Positions 38,835 through 47,928 of a stretch of DNA of 64,000 bases are shown one piece after another. Source of the DNA: Lachnospiraceae bacterium (GTDB taxonomy: Bacteria > Bacillota > Clostridia > Lachnospirales > Lachnospiraceae); NCBI GenBank assembly GCA_017474455.1, contig JAFVHP010000037.1:62001-126000 (forward strand), read 5' to 3'. Under the pieces are notes generated by a model. It was not told where the DNA came from and did not search any database. It saw nothing but the letters and a program-made list of their open reading frames with translations. Each line of letters starts with the position of its first letter. Within the stretch, counting starts at the first letter, position 1. The position numbers were made by a program, and so were the translations under genes.

Positions 38835-39755
38835 ATGAAGCTTGGGTTTGTCAGTGCCATCCTTGATCAGTGGAATTATGAGGAAATGATGGATGTCGCA
38901 CATGAAATGGGCTTCCAGTGCGTGGAAGTAGCCTGCTGGCCGCAGGGCAAGGCAGAACGCCGTTATGCAGGCGTTTCCCATATCGATGCCGAGAGAGTGC
39001 TGGAAGATGACGAATACGCACAGCACATCCTGGATTACGCAAAAAAGAGCGGTGTCGAGATCTCATCGCTCGCATTTTATCCGAATACGCTGGATGCGGA
39101 TCCGGAGAAAAGACAGGCCAATGTCGATCATTTGATCGCGCTGATAAAAGCGAGCGCGAAGCTTGGTGTCGGCATGGTCACCACCTTCATTGGCCGCGAC
39201 CAGACGAAGACTGTGGAAGAGAACCTTGAGATCGTGAAGGAAGTATGGCCGCCGATCATCAGATGCGCGGAAGAGAACAATGTGAAGATCGGCATCGAGA
39301 ACTGCCCGATGCTGTTCGGCACGGACCAGTGGCCCGGCGGGCAGAACCTGTTCACCACGCCCGCGAACTGGAGAAAGATCTTCGAGATCCTGGACAGCGA
39401 CAATCTTGGCATCAATTACGATCCTTCCCATTTCGTATGGCAGATGATCGATTATATCAAGCCCATCTACGAGTTCAAGGACAAGATCTTCCATGTCCAT
39501 TATAAAGATATCAAAGTATACAAAGACCGCCTGAACAACGTAGGCATTATGGGATATCCGCTGGACTTCATGTCCCCGAAGCTTCCCGGACTAGGCGACG
39601 TGGACTGGGGCAAGTATGTAAGCGCGCTTACGGATATCGGCTATGACGGCTGTACATGCATTGAGATCGAAGACAAGGCGTTCGAAGGAAGTAAGGAAAA
39701 AGTCCTTGATTCCTTAAGACTTTCCAAACGTTACATGGAGCAGTTTGTTATCTAA
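38835..39755 (+). CDS. Sugar phosphate isomerase/epimerase family protein
   Basis: 306 residues, TIM barrel of the AP_endonuc_2 family. Metal-site segments are IGIENCPM, INYDPSHFVWQ, FHVHYKDIKVY and CIEIEDKAF. Family members epimerise or isomerise keto sugars, including 3-keto-glycosides. It is not the deglycosidase alpha subunit but a paralogue at low identity. The ATG at 38835 follows GGAGGAAC; longer open sequence upstream lacks a site. It is followed by a ThuA-like gene, fitting keto-sugar chemistry. Confidence 0.75.
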   Translation: MKLGFVSAILDQWNYEEMMDVAHEMGFQCVEVACWPQGKAERRYAGVSHIDAERVLEDDEYAQHILDYAKKSGVEISSLAFYPNTLDADPEKRQANVDHLIALIKASAKLGVGMVTTFIGRDQTKTVEENLEIVKEVWPPIIRCAEENNVKIGIENCPMLFGTDQWPGGQNLFTTPANWRKIFEILDSDNLGINYDPSHFVWQMIDYIKPIYEFKDKIFHVHYKDIKVYKDRLNNVGIMGYPLDFMSPKLPGLGDVDWGKYVSALTDIGYDGCTCIEIEDKAFEGSKEKVLDSLRLSKRYMEQFVI

Positions 39756-39843
39756 GGCTGCGATCCGCGGCGGACTGCGTAAGCAGGCCGGTTTGGCGAA
39801 TGGAGAGCGGCCGCGAATCGTTGCATAAAGAAGGACCGGCAGG

Positions 39844-40677
39844 ATGAACAGTACAGAAAAGATCCGTGTTACTTTCTGGTATGAATATACACAGGAAGCG
39901 GGATATCTTCGGAGGGACAGGGTCGCTCCTGATATTTCCGACGAGGATTTCGAAAATTTTGATAAGAGCATCAGGGAACGGTCCGCAAGGATCCATGAAG
40001 TCTATCCGGAAGGACAGATGGAAGCCCTGGCCGGATATCTCAGGAAGACAGATGCATTTGAAGTCAGGACAGCTACTCTTTACGACGAAGGATACGGACT
40101 GACGGATGAGATCCTGGACAATACAGACGTGCTGATCTACTGGGGGCATGTTTCCCATAACATCGTCCCTGATGAGGCGGTCCTGAGGATCCAGAAGCGC
40201 ATCTGGATGGGCATGGGCTTTATATGCCTTCATTCAGGACACCACTCAAAGGCGTTCACAAGGATAGTCGGCGGTTCCGGAACGCTCCACTGGCGGGAAG
40301 ACGAATTCTGCAGGATATGGACGCTTGCGCCCACGCATCCGATCGCACAGGGCATTCCGGCCAGTTTTGACCTGGAAGAAGAGGAGATGTACTGCGAGCC
40401 GTTCGATGTTCCCAAACCGGATGACCTTGTCTTTGCCAGCTGGTACCGCAGCGGTGAACTGTTCCGCTCGGGCATGACCTGGACGAGGGGGTACGGAAAG
40501 ATCTTTTATTTCCAGCCCGGACATGAGACCAGCCCCTCGTATAAGAACGAGTACGTATTGAAGATCATCAGGAATGCCGTCTTCTGGGCAAGGCCTCTCA
40601 TGTGGAGGCAGGATCTTAACTGTACGCAGGATATCGTGAGCGCGGAAGAGCGCTCCGCAGGTACAGACGGCAACTGA
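39844..40677 (+). CDS. ThuA-like domain protein (trehalose utilisation family)
   Basis: 277 residues. ThuA-type features include VLIYWGHVSHN, GMGFICLHSGHHSKAF, LHWREDEFCRIW, EEEMYCEPFDVP and FYFQPGHE. ThuA-family proteins have a glutaminase-like flavodoxin fold and occur with keto-disaccharide breakdown in other bacteria (ThuA/ThuB of rhizobia). The exact reaction is not established for most members. No signal peptide, so cytosolic. It lies 88 bases after the isomerase gene. Confidence 0.75.
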   Translation: MNSTEKIRVTFWYEYTQEAGYLRRDRVAPDISDEDFENFDKSIRERSARIHEVYPEGQMEALAGYLRKTDAFEVRTATLYDEGYGLTDEILDNTDVLIYWGHVSHNIVPDEAVLRIQKRIWMGMGFICLHSGHHSKAFTRIVGGSGTLHWREDEFCRIWTLAPTHPIAQGIPASFDLEEEEMYCEPFDVPKPDDLVFASWYRSGELFRSGMTWTRGYGKIFYFQPGHETSPSYKNEYVLKIIRNAVFWARPLMWRQDLNCTQDIVSAEERSAGTDGN

Positions 40678-40737
40678 AACAGGTATTAAAAAGAAACAGT
40701 GCAATAAATCAACCAACAGTAAACGAAGGAGAACATG

Positions 40738-41676
40738 ATGAAAAAGTATGGATTTGGTGTGGACATCGGCGGAACAACTGTAAAGATCGGTCTGTTCGAG
40801 ACGACCGGAACGATTCTTGACAAATGGGAGATCAAGACCAATACGGAGAACGGCGGCGCAGCCATCCTTCCTGATGTTGTTGCTTCGATCAATGCCAAAA
40901 TGCAGGAAAAGGGCATTTCAGAAGAAGACGTACAGGGCATCGGCGTAGGCGTTCCCGGACCTGTCCGTTCTGACGGCACTGTCCTTCGCTGCGTAAACCT
41001 CGGCTGGGGCATCGTCAATGTTGTTGAAGAGATGAAGAAGCTTACTTCCATCCCTGCCAAAGTCGGCAACGACGCGAACGTAGCCGCTCTCGGCGAGATG
41101 TGGCAGGGCGGCGGCCGCGGCCACAGCAATGTGATCATGGTCACGCTTGGCACCGGCGTAGGCGCAGGCGTTATCATCGATGGAAAGATGGTGGCAGGCG
41201 CGCACGGCGCAGGCGGTGAATTCGGACATGTCACCGTCAACGAAGAGGAAACGGATGTCTGCGGCTGCGGCAAGAAGGGCTGCCTGGAGCAGTATACTTC
41301 CGCCAACGGCATCACCCGTGTCACAAAGAGGCGCCTTGCCAATGACAGCAAGCCCACAAAGCTTCGTGACCTTGCGGAAATTTCATCCAAGGAGATCTTT
41401 GACCTGGCCAAAGAAGGCGATGAATTCGCAATGGAGCAGGTCGAAGAACTCGGATATACCCTCGGCAAGGCTCTTGCCGGCGCATGCTGCATAGCCGATC
41501 CCGAGATCGTCGTTATCGGCGGCGGCGTTTCCAAGGCAGGCCAGATCCTGATCGACGTCGTTCAGAAGAACTTTAAGAAGTATTGCTTCCACGCGTGCTC
41601 CGAGACAGAGTTCGCCCTTGCTTCCCTCGGAAACGATGCCGGTATGTACGGCTGTGTCCAGATGATCCTGGAATGA
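40738..41676 (+). CDS. ROK-family sugar kinase (glucokinase-like)
   Basis: 312 residues. ATP motif DIGGTTVKIGLF, LGTGVGAGVI, HGAGGEFGH with the zinc motif CGCGKKGCLEQY, all as in bacterial glucokinases. It should phosphorylate glucose or a related hexose released in the cytosol. AAGGAG ends 6 bases before the ATG at 40738; an ATG three bases earlier is too close. No helix-turn-helix, so it is a kinase rather than a ROK repressor. It fits the downstream step of the glycoside pathway. Confidence 0.88.
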   Translation: MKKYGFGVDIGGTTVKIGLFETTGTILDKWEIKTNTENGGAAILPDVVASINAKMQEKGISEEDVQGIGVGVPGPVRSDGTVLRCVNLGWGIVNVVEEMKKLTSIPAKVGNDANVAALGEMWQGGGRGHSNVIMVTLGTGVGAGVIIDGKMVAGAHGAGGEFGHVTVNEEETDVCGCGKKGCLEQYTSANGITRVTKRRLANDSKPTKLRDLAEISSKEIFDLAKEGDEFAMEQVEELGYTLGKALAGACCIADPEIVVIGGGVSKAGQILIDVVQKNFKKYCFHACSETEFALASLGNDAGMYGCVQMILE

Positions 41677-41711
41677 TCCGCGGCACCGGTATCTGAGTAA
41701 ATAAAACCGTT

Positions 41712-41750
41712 AACGGCTCTCTTTAGCAGGATGCACGAAGAGAGCCGTTT
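41712..41750 (+). terminator. Terminator after the ROK kinase
   Basis: AACGGCTCTCTT (41712-41723) pairs perfectly with AAGAGAGCCGTT (41738-41749). The T run is short (TTTC), so termination strength is uncertain. Confidence 0.65.
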
Positions 41751-41765
41751 CACAAAACAGATCGC

Positions 41766-43208
41766 ATGATGAAACAGGACAGACAGAGTTATGAATGCAG
41801 CATCAGGCTCCACACAGAAACGAAATACAGGATCTTTACCAGGGATAAGGATTTTTACAAGTCGCTGATCCTTCTGGCGATTCCGATCTCCCTGCAGAAC
41901 CTCATCACATTTGCGGTCAACTTTGCCGATAATGTCATGATCGGGTCATTGGGAGACCACGCCGTATCGGGCGTATATATCTGCTCGCAGTTCCAGTCGG
42001 TGCTGCAGATGCTGATCGGCGGCGTGGAAGGTACGCTTCTTATCCTGTCGGCACAGTACTGGGGCAAAAGGGACAAGCAGAGCATAAAGTATATTTCCTC
42101 GATCGGCATGCGCTTCGGGCTCGGGGTAGGTTTTGTGATGATGGCCTTCGGCTCGCTTTTCCCGTCGCAGATCATGTCCCTCTTTACAGCTGACGCGGGC
42201 GTTATTGCGGAAGGAGCGGTATATCTGAGGATCATCGCGTTTACTTACCTGCTTTTCCCGGTCTCGCAGATCCTGACGGCATCCATGCGGGCGGTGGAAA
42301 CGCCGAAAGTAGGGCTTTATATTTCCATTATTGCCCTGTTCCTGAACATTTCCCTGAACTATATCTTCATCTTCGGTAAGCTGGGACTGCCTGCGATGGG
42401 CGTAAAAGGCGCGGCGATCGCCACGCTCCTGTCCAGGATCGTGGAAATGAGCTTTGCCGTCATTTATGTCCTCAAAGTAGATAAAAAACTGCAGCTGAAG
42501 CCTTCCGATTACTTAAAGATCAACAGGACGCTGCTCAGGGACTATGTGAAATACGGCATTCCTGTCTGCGGAGGAAGCGTTGTCTGGTCCATCAATATGC
42601 TGGCGCAGGCCAAGATCATGGGCTATTACGATGCCAGCGTCATCGCGGCAGTATCCATCACCGGCATGCTCAACAGCCTGGTCTTTATGTGGACGCTGGG
42701 CCTCTCCAACGCGGTCGGCATCATCACCGGCAAGACAGTAGGCGCAGGGGAATACGAGAAGATGAAGCAGTATGCCATTACCGTGCAGGTGATCTTCGCC
42801 CTGATCGGGCTGGCCTCCGGAGGGATCGTCATGCTGGCCTGCGAACCGTTCATTTCCCTGTACAATGTCAGTAACGAGGCGATGGCCTATACGCGGCAGC
42901 TGGCTTCCGTGCTTGCCATTACAGTCATGGGCCAGTGTTATCAGGCCCCGTGCCTGGGCGGGCTGGTCAAGTCGGGCGGCGACGTGTCGTTCGTCTTCAA
43001 GAACGATACGATCTTCGTTTTCCTTGTCGTCATACCGTCAGCCCTTATAGCTCAGCGTGTCTTCCACGCGGCGCCGTGGGTAGTCTTCGCCTGTTTGAAG
43101 AGCGACCAGGTCCTGAAGTGCTTCGTGGCCCTGCCTAAGATCAACAGCTTCAACTGGATGAAGAACCTGACAAGGAACCAGGAAGAAATAGCCGCCGGGA
43201 AAGCATGA
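41766..43208 (+). CDS. MATE family efflux transporter
   Basis: 480 residues with about 12 membrane helices in two halves. MATE features include the first-half LQNLITFAVNFADNVMIGSLG and ILSAQYWGKRD. It is closely related in sequence to the MATE at 46533 (shared FYKS opening and VNxADN motif). The ribosome site before the ATG at 41766 is poor and the start is uncertain. It lies between the sugar kinase and the LplB-type permease, so export of a small molecule tied to the glycoside block is possible. Confidence 0.88.
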   Translation: MMKQDRQSYECSIRLHTETKYRIFTRDKDFYKSLILLAIPISLQNLITFAVNFADNVMIGSLGDHAVSGVYICSQFQSVLQMLIGGVEGTLLILSAQYWGKRDKQSIKYISSIGMRFGLGVGFVMMAFGSLFPSQIMSLFTADAGVIAEGAVYLRIIAFTYLLFPVSQILTASMRAVETPKVGLYISIIALFLNISLNYIFIFGKLGLPAMGVKGAAIATLLSRIVEMSFAVIYVLKVDKKLQLKPSDYLKINRTLLRDYVKYGIPVCGGSVVWSINMLAQAKIMGYYDASVIAAVSITGMLNSLVFMWTLGLSNAVGIITGKTVGAGEYEKMKQYAITVQVIFALIGLASGGIVMLACEPFISLYNVSNEAMAYTRQLASVLAITVMGQCYQAPCLGGLVKSGGDVSFVFKNDTIFVFLVVIPSALIAQRVFHAAPWVVFACLKSDQVLKCFVALPKINSFNWMKNLTRNQEEIAAGKA

Positions 43209-43238
43209 TATATCCCGGCACATACTTGGGAAACAAAA

Positions 43239-43898
43239 ATGAGATTCATTGAATTAAAAGGCGACACCTGGCAGAAAAAGCTTATCTATTTCAAAGATTA
43301 TTATCTGGGATGGACGCTCCTTATCATCGGGGCGGTGATCCTGGGGCTGTATTTCCTGTATTCCACTGTGATCGCGCATAAAGATATCGTCCTGTCGGTG
43401 GTGATATCCACGCCGGCTCCGGTCGATACGCTGCGTATGACGGAAGATCTCAATGGGATCATCGAGCTCGGAGAGAAAGAGACTGCCGACTGTATGCAGA
43501 TCAGTCCGCAGAAGAGCGCCGGTGCGGCCAAGATGGCGATCCTCACCAGGTTCGGCGCGGGCGATATCGATATATTCATTGCCGAAAGGGAAGACCTCAC
43601 AGGTTACGCGCAGACCGGATTCATGGAGGATCTTTCCGAATGCCTTCCGAAGAATGTCTATGATCGGCTGGAAAAAGAAGGCGCGCTGATGACGGCGCAG
43701 ATCATAGAATATGACCAGTCGACTTTCGAGGAGATAAGCAGAGGGGAGGAGCGTCCATACGCGATCGAAATGAAAGCACTGCCGTATCTGGCGGAATATA
43801 TTGGCATGATGGAAGATCCGGTCCTGGGGATCGCGGCTTCTCCGGATGAACCGGAAGAGGAGCTGGCGGCACTTTCATTCTTCATGGACGGGAAATAA
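43239..43898 (+). CDS. Hypothetical single-pass membrane protein
   Basis: 219 residues. One strong membrane helix at about 24-46 (LGWTLLIIGAVILGLYFLYS) after a short basic N-terminus, then a soluble domain of about 170 residues on the outer side. The soluble part has TRFGAGDIDIFIAERED, a pattern recalling the cleft of extracellular solute-binding proteins, but no family is recognised. Position just before LplB/LplC permeases suggests an accessory or anchored binding role. No lipobox. Function unknown. Confidence 0.65.
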   Translation: MRFIELKGDTWQKKLIYFKDYYLGWTLLIIGAVILGLYFLYSTVIAHKDIVLSVVISTPAPVDTLRMTEDLNGIIELGEKETADCMQISPQKSAGAAKMAILTRFGAGDIDIFIAEREDLTGYAQTGFMEDLSECLPKNVYDRLEKEGALMTAQIIEYDQSTFEEISRGEERPYAIEMKALPYLAEYIGMMEDPVLGIAASPDEPEEELAALSFFMDGK

Positions 43899-43907
43899 TA
43901 GAAATTT

Positions 43908-43952
43908 AATAATACTGCATAAAAGATTTTATAATTTTTGTGCAGTATTATT
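43908..43952 (+). terminator. Perfect 12-bp inverted repeat, probable terminator
   Basis: AATAATACTGCA (43908-43919) pairs with TGCAGTATTATT (43941-43952) around an AT-rich loop. It lies just after the hypothetical gene. The T run is weak, so a DNA-binding site is an alternative. The rest of 43953-44119 is AT-rich with no confident promoter, ending in GGGGGGA before the next gene. Confidence 0.5.
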
Positions 43953-44119
43953 GCTTTGCGGATTTTGCGAACTGAAAAATTAGTCAGAATTCGATATCTG
44001 TATAGATTTTCTTCGTCAAAAGTATTAAACTAGGTTTACCAGTTATCACTGTGCTTTTCTGACTGCAGGGAAGGACGCGGCCGGGGGAGCATAAATCTTA
44101 TACTAAGGGGGGACTCCAT

Positions 44120-45496
44120 ATGAACGAGATAGACAAGCACGTGAATGCCAAAGACATTCATCGTGAGAATCCTATCTTCCAGTGGCTGCTTCTTCTCAGC
44201 GGCATTCTTACCATCGTTGCGATGGCATTGCCGTTCGGCAGCTACACCCAGAACAAGGCAAAGGTAAGCGTTACCGGTTTCCAGCTCCTTACGGGGACCA
44301 CGATCGAAAACGGCAAGAAGACTTTTGCGGTCGCGCCGAATTTCTTCATTATCCTTGGCCTTATCGCATCAATAGCTCTCATTGTTCTCTGCCTTGCATT
44401 CTACAGGAAGTGGAAACCGAGACCGGCAGGCGTCGCAGCCCTGCTGCTTGGATTCGTCCGCCTGTTCGTCGGCATCGTCCTTATTATCACGATGACGACC
44501 GCGATCATTGCAGACGGCAAAAAGCCTAAGATGAGCTATGGTACCTATATCTACCTGTTTACTGCCATACTGACGATCATCTTTGCCTATGCGATGCTGT
44601 ATCAGAACAAAGCAGTCAGCGTACTGGACTTCATGGTAATGCCCGGCCTGATCTATGTCCTGATCAACAACTACATCCCCATGGTAGGTATCAGCTTCGC
44701 GTTCAAGAAGATCGACTACAGTATCGGTGTATGGCGTTCCGGCTGGGTAGGACTGAGCAACTTCAAATTCCTGTTCCAGTCCTCCGACTCGTATACCATT
44801 ACCAAGAACACCTTGCTCTACAACCTGGTGTTCATTATCCTCGGCAATATCCTTGGTATGATAGTCGGTATCTGCTTAAGTGAGATCTTCTCCAAGAAGC
44901 TGCAGAAACTGTATCAGACGACCATCCTTCTGCCGCAGCTGATCTCCTGGGTTATCGTTGCTTACATCGCTTACGGTTTCCTTTCAAATGAAGCCGGCTG
45001 GATCAACAAGACAGTCCTTGGCGCCGGCAATGAGATCAACTTCTACGGGACAACGAAGTACTGGCCGTTCATCCTGGTATTCTTCCACCTGTGGAAGGGC
45101 CTCGGCTACAACTCGATCATTTATCTGTCAGCCATCGTCGGTATCGACAGGAACCTCTATGAAGCGGCCAGCATCGACGGCTGCAGCAAGTGGGGTTCCA
45201 TCCGACACATTACACTGCCGCTCTTAAAGTCGACAGTCATCACACTCGTAACACTGTCTGTAGGACGTATCTTCTATTCAGACTTCGGTCTGTTCTATCA
45301 GGTACCCATGAACTCCGGTTCGCTGTATTCGGTAACTGATACGATCGATACATACGTCTACCGTGCATTGATGCAGCTGAACAACATTTCGATGGCATCG
45401 GCTGCCAGTGCTTACCAGGCTATCATCGGCTTCGTTCTCGTTCTGATCTTTAACCTTATCGTTAACAAGGTCAGTAAAGAGAATGCATTGTTCTAA
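44120..45496 (+). CDS. LplB-type carbohydrate ABC permease with extra N-terminal membrane domain
   Basis: 458 residues, about 150 longer than usual. Residues about 18-165 form an added domain of roughly four helices (LLLSGILTIVAMALPFGSYT near its start). The ordinary permease part begins near 170 (LDFMVMPGLIYVLINNYIPM) and has the ATPase-contacting EAA loop EAASIDGCSKWGSIRHITLP. It pairs with the permease at 45516. No ATPase gene is nearby, so a shared MsmX-like ATPase is expected. Substrate probably an oligosaccharide or glycoside. The start has a GGGGGGA site. Confidence 0.85.
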   Translation: MNEIDKHVNAKDIHRENPIFQWLLLLSGILTIVAMALPFGSYTQNKAKVSVTGFQLLTGTTIENGKKTFAVAPNFFIILGLIASIALIVLCLAFYRKWKPRPAGVAALLLGFVRLFVGIVLIITMTTAIIADGKKPKMSYGTYIYLFTAILTIIFAYAMLYQNKAVSVLDFMVMPGLIYVLINNYIPMVGISFAFKKIDYSIGVWRSGWVGLSNFKFLFQSSDSYTITKNTLLYNLVFIILGNILGMIVGICLSEIFSKKLQKLYQTTILLPQLISWVIVAYIAYGFLSNEAGWINKTVLGAGNEINFYGTTKYWPFILVFFHLWKGLGYNSIIYLSAIVGIDRNLYEAASIDGCSKWGSIRHITLPLLKSTVITLVTLSVGRIFYSDFGLFYQVPMNSGSLYSVTDTIDTYVYRALMQLNNISMASAASAYQAIIGFVLVLIFNLIVNKVSKENALF

Positions 45497-45515
45497 GAAA
45501 GGAGCGTGATCTTTA

Positions 45516-46424
45516 ATGGATGATAGAACAGTAAAAGGCGCTAGTGATCATGCTTTTCAGGTACTGATCATTATCATACTTACAGCCCTTATGCTGGCAG
45601 CGGTACTTCCGTTCCTCCTGCTGATCTCCTCCTCGTTCTCGGATGAGGCCGCGCTGATGCAGCAAGGTTACGGATTCCTGCCCCGCAATTTCTCCACATA
45701 TGCTTATAAGTATCTGTTTGTTACGAACCGTGCAAAGATCTTTAAGGCATACGGAATTACATTCGCCAACACTATCGTTGGTACAACACTTGCTCTTGCA
45801 GTCGCCCCCCTGCTTGCATGGCCGCTTTCAAGAGCAGACTTCCCCCGTGCAAGAGCACTGACATTCGTGATCTTCTTCACGATGCTGTTCAACGGTGGTA
45901 TGGTCGCACAGTACATCATGTGGACGAGTATCTTCCACATCCGCAATACATGGTTCGCGTACCTGTTCCCGAACATGGTCTTCAACGGATTCTACATCAT
46001 CCTGTATAAGACCAACTTCGCCAGCAATATCCACCCGGCGCTGGTCGAAGCGGCAAGACTGGACGGGGCCGGAGAGTTCTATATTTACAGAAAGATCGTC
46101 CTTCCGCTCTCCCTTCCCATCATTGCCACGATCGGCCTGATGACCGGTATCAACTACTGGAACGACTGGAACAACGGCTTGTACTACATCAACGATACTT
46201 CCCTGTACAGCTTACAGGTGTTCCTGAACAACATGATGCAGAACATGAGAGCGCTGGTCTCCATGTCTTCAGGTGTAGGTGCTGACCTCGGTATCGGCGA
46301 CCTGCCTTCGATCTCCATCAGAATGGCTATCGCGGTTATCGGTACGATCCCGATCCTGGTACTGTATCCTTTCTTCCAGAAGGCATTCATTGCCGGTATC
46401 GCACTCGGTGGTGTTAAGGAGTAA
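45516..46424 (+). CDS. LplC/YtcP-type carbohydrate ABC permease
   Basis: 302 residues, six helices. N-terminal hydrophobic helix then SSSFSDEAALMQQGYGFLPRNFS, EAA loop EAARLDGAGEFYIYRKIVLP and GINYWNDWNNGLYYIND. This is the second permease of a CUT1-type importer with the gene before it (19-base gap; AAAGGAG upstream). A binding protein is not adjacent; the candidate is at 53897. Confidence 0.9.
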   Translation: MDDRTVKGASDHAFQVLIIIILTALMLAAVLPFLLLISSSFSDEAALMQQGYGFLPRNFSTYAYKYLFVTNRAKIFKAYGITFANTIVGTTLALAVAPLLAWPLSRADFPRARALTFVIFFTMLFNGGMVAQYIMWTSIFHIRNTWFAYLFPNMVFNGFYIILYKTNFASNIHPALVEAARLDGAGEFYIYRKIVLPLSLPIIATIGLMTGINYWNDWNNGLYYINDTSLYSLQVFLNNMMQNMRALVSMSSGVGADLGIGDLPSISIRMAIAVIGTIPILVLYPFFQKAFIAGIALGGVKE

Positions 46425-46462
46425 TACCCGGGTCTTTCGGTACATTGAGTAATTGAATTTCG

Positions 46463-46517
46463 GATCTCCTGTTTCGAAGCAGGCCGCAGGGCAGAAGCTG
46501 AGAGACAGGAGATCTTT
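46463..46517 (+). terminator. Hairpin between LplC gene and MATE gene
   Basis: GATCTCCTGT (46463-46472) pairs with ACAGGAGATC (46505-46514), followed by TTTAATTG. The AGGAG in the 3' arm is close to the next start but too far (about 20 bases) to be its main site. Weak terminator or attenuator. Confidence 0.45.
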
Positions 46518-46532
46518 AATTGAGGAACGTTT

Positions 46533-47903
46533 ATGGCTAAGGCTGCTAAAGTAGGACTCGTAAAGGACAGGAGTTTTTATAAAAGTTTCTTTTCGATGCT
46601 GGTGGTCCTTGTACTGCAGAATGTTATCACGATCAGCGTCAACCTTGCGGACAACATAATGCTGGGGGCTTATGCGGAGGTATCCCTTTCCGGCGTAGCC
46701 GCGGTCAACCAGGTACAGTTCGTTTTCCAGCAGATCCTGACCGGGATCGGGGAAGGCGCGATCATTATCGGTACGCAGTATTTCGGGAAGCGCCAGATGG
46801 AGCCGGTCAAAAGAGTCGGCGCGATCGCGATGCGCTTTGCCCTTGCGGTCGCCGTCATCCTGTTCATAGTCGTGTCATTGATACCTGAAAGAATAGTCGG
46901 GATCTTTACGACTGACGCAGCGATCATCGCACAGGGCGTCGAATATATCCGGATCATCCGGTTTACGTATATCATGTTTGCCGTTACGCAGATACTGCTG
47001 GCTATACTGCGCAGTACCGGGGTGGTAAAGATCGCCCTTGCACTGTCCGTTTCAACGCTGATCGTGAACTGCTGCATCAACTATACGCTGATCTACGGGC
47101 ATTTCGGAGCCCCGCGCCTCGGCGTTACGGGTGCCGCGATCGGAACGCTGACGGCCAGGGCGATCGAGCTGATCATTCTCCTGGTGTTTATTGTGTTCAA
47201 AGAAAAGAACCTTCATCTGCGGCTAAAAGATGTCGTCATCCGGGACAGATCGCTGACAGGGACGTATTTCAAAGTTACGATCCCGGTCCTTATCGTGAGT
47301 TCGTTGTGGGGGCTCAATAATGCAACACAGAACGCGATCCTCGGCCACATGACAGCCCGCGCGATAGCGGCCAATTCCGTCGCCTCCACCATGTTCATGC
47401 TGGTCAAATCCATGGCGATCGGAGCGGCGGCCACAGCATCCTTCTTCATCGGCAAAACGATCGGCGAAGGCGATATGGATAAACTTAAGAGCATTGCCAA
47501 AACACTGCAGGTACTCTTCGTCTGTATCGGTATCTTCTCAGGTATAGTGCTTTTCCTGATCAGGATCCCGATTCTGTCCCTGTACAAACTGGAGCCGGAG
47601 ACCAGGGTGATGGCCAACCGGTTCCTGATGGTATTGTCCGTCACGGTGGCGACAATGTCCTACCAGATGCCTACAAATTCGGGTATTATAAAAGGTGGCG
47701 GCGACACCAGATATATGATGATCATGGACCTTGTCAGTATCTGGGGGATAGTGATCCCGCTGTCATTTATCATGGCGTTCGTGGTCAAGGCATCGCCGCT
47801 GGTCGTGGTGTGCTGCCTGAATGCCGACCAGGTATTCAAGTGTGTACCTGCGTTTATTAAATGCAATTATGGTCATTGGGCAAAGAAACTGACAAAGGCG
47901 TAG
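46533..47903 (+). CDS. MATE family efflux transporter
   Basis: 456 residues, about 12 helices. LQNVITISVNLADNIMLGAYAE and EGAIIIGTQYFGKRQ match the family and resemble the MATE at 41766, so the two flank the LplB/LplC genes as paralogues. GAGG before the ATG. Expected to use a cation gradient. Substrate unknown. Confidence 0.88.
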   Translation: MAKAAKVGLVKDRSFYKSFFSMLVVLVLQNVITISVNLADNIMLGAYAEVSLSGVAAVNQVQFVFQQILTGIGEGAIIIGTQYFGKRQMEPVKRVGAIAMRFALAVAVILFIVVSLIPERIVGIFTTDAAIIAQGVEYIRIIRFTYIMFAVTQILLAILRSTGVVKIALALSVSTLIVNCCINYTLIYGHFGAPRLGVTGAAIGTLTARAIELIILLVFIVFKEKNLHLRLKDVVIRDRSLTGTYFKVTIPVLIVSSLWGLNNATQNAILGHMTARAIAANSVASTMFMLVKSMAIGAAATASFFIGKTIGEGDMDKLKSIAKTLQVLFVCIGIFSGIVLFLIRIPILSLYKLEPETRVMANRFLMVLSVTVATMSYQMPTNSGIIKGGGDTRYMMIMDLVSIWGIVIPLSFIMAFVVKASPLVVVCCLNADQVFKCVPAFIKCNYGHWAKKLTKA

Positions 47904-47928
47904 TTCAAACCGCCGGTGGAGAAAAGAT

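Noticed and set aside
43908-43952. Operator palindrome shared with the livK promoter region (TGCAGTATTA at 31340)
   Set aside because: The resemblance is a single short word; the element at 31340 is not an inverted repeat, so chance is likely.
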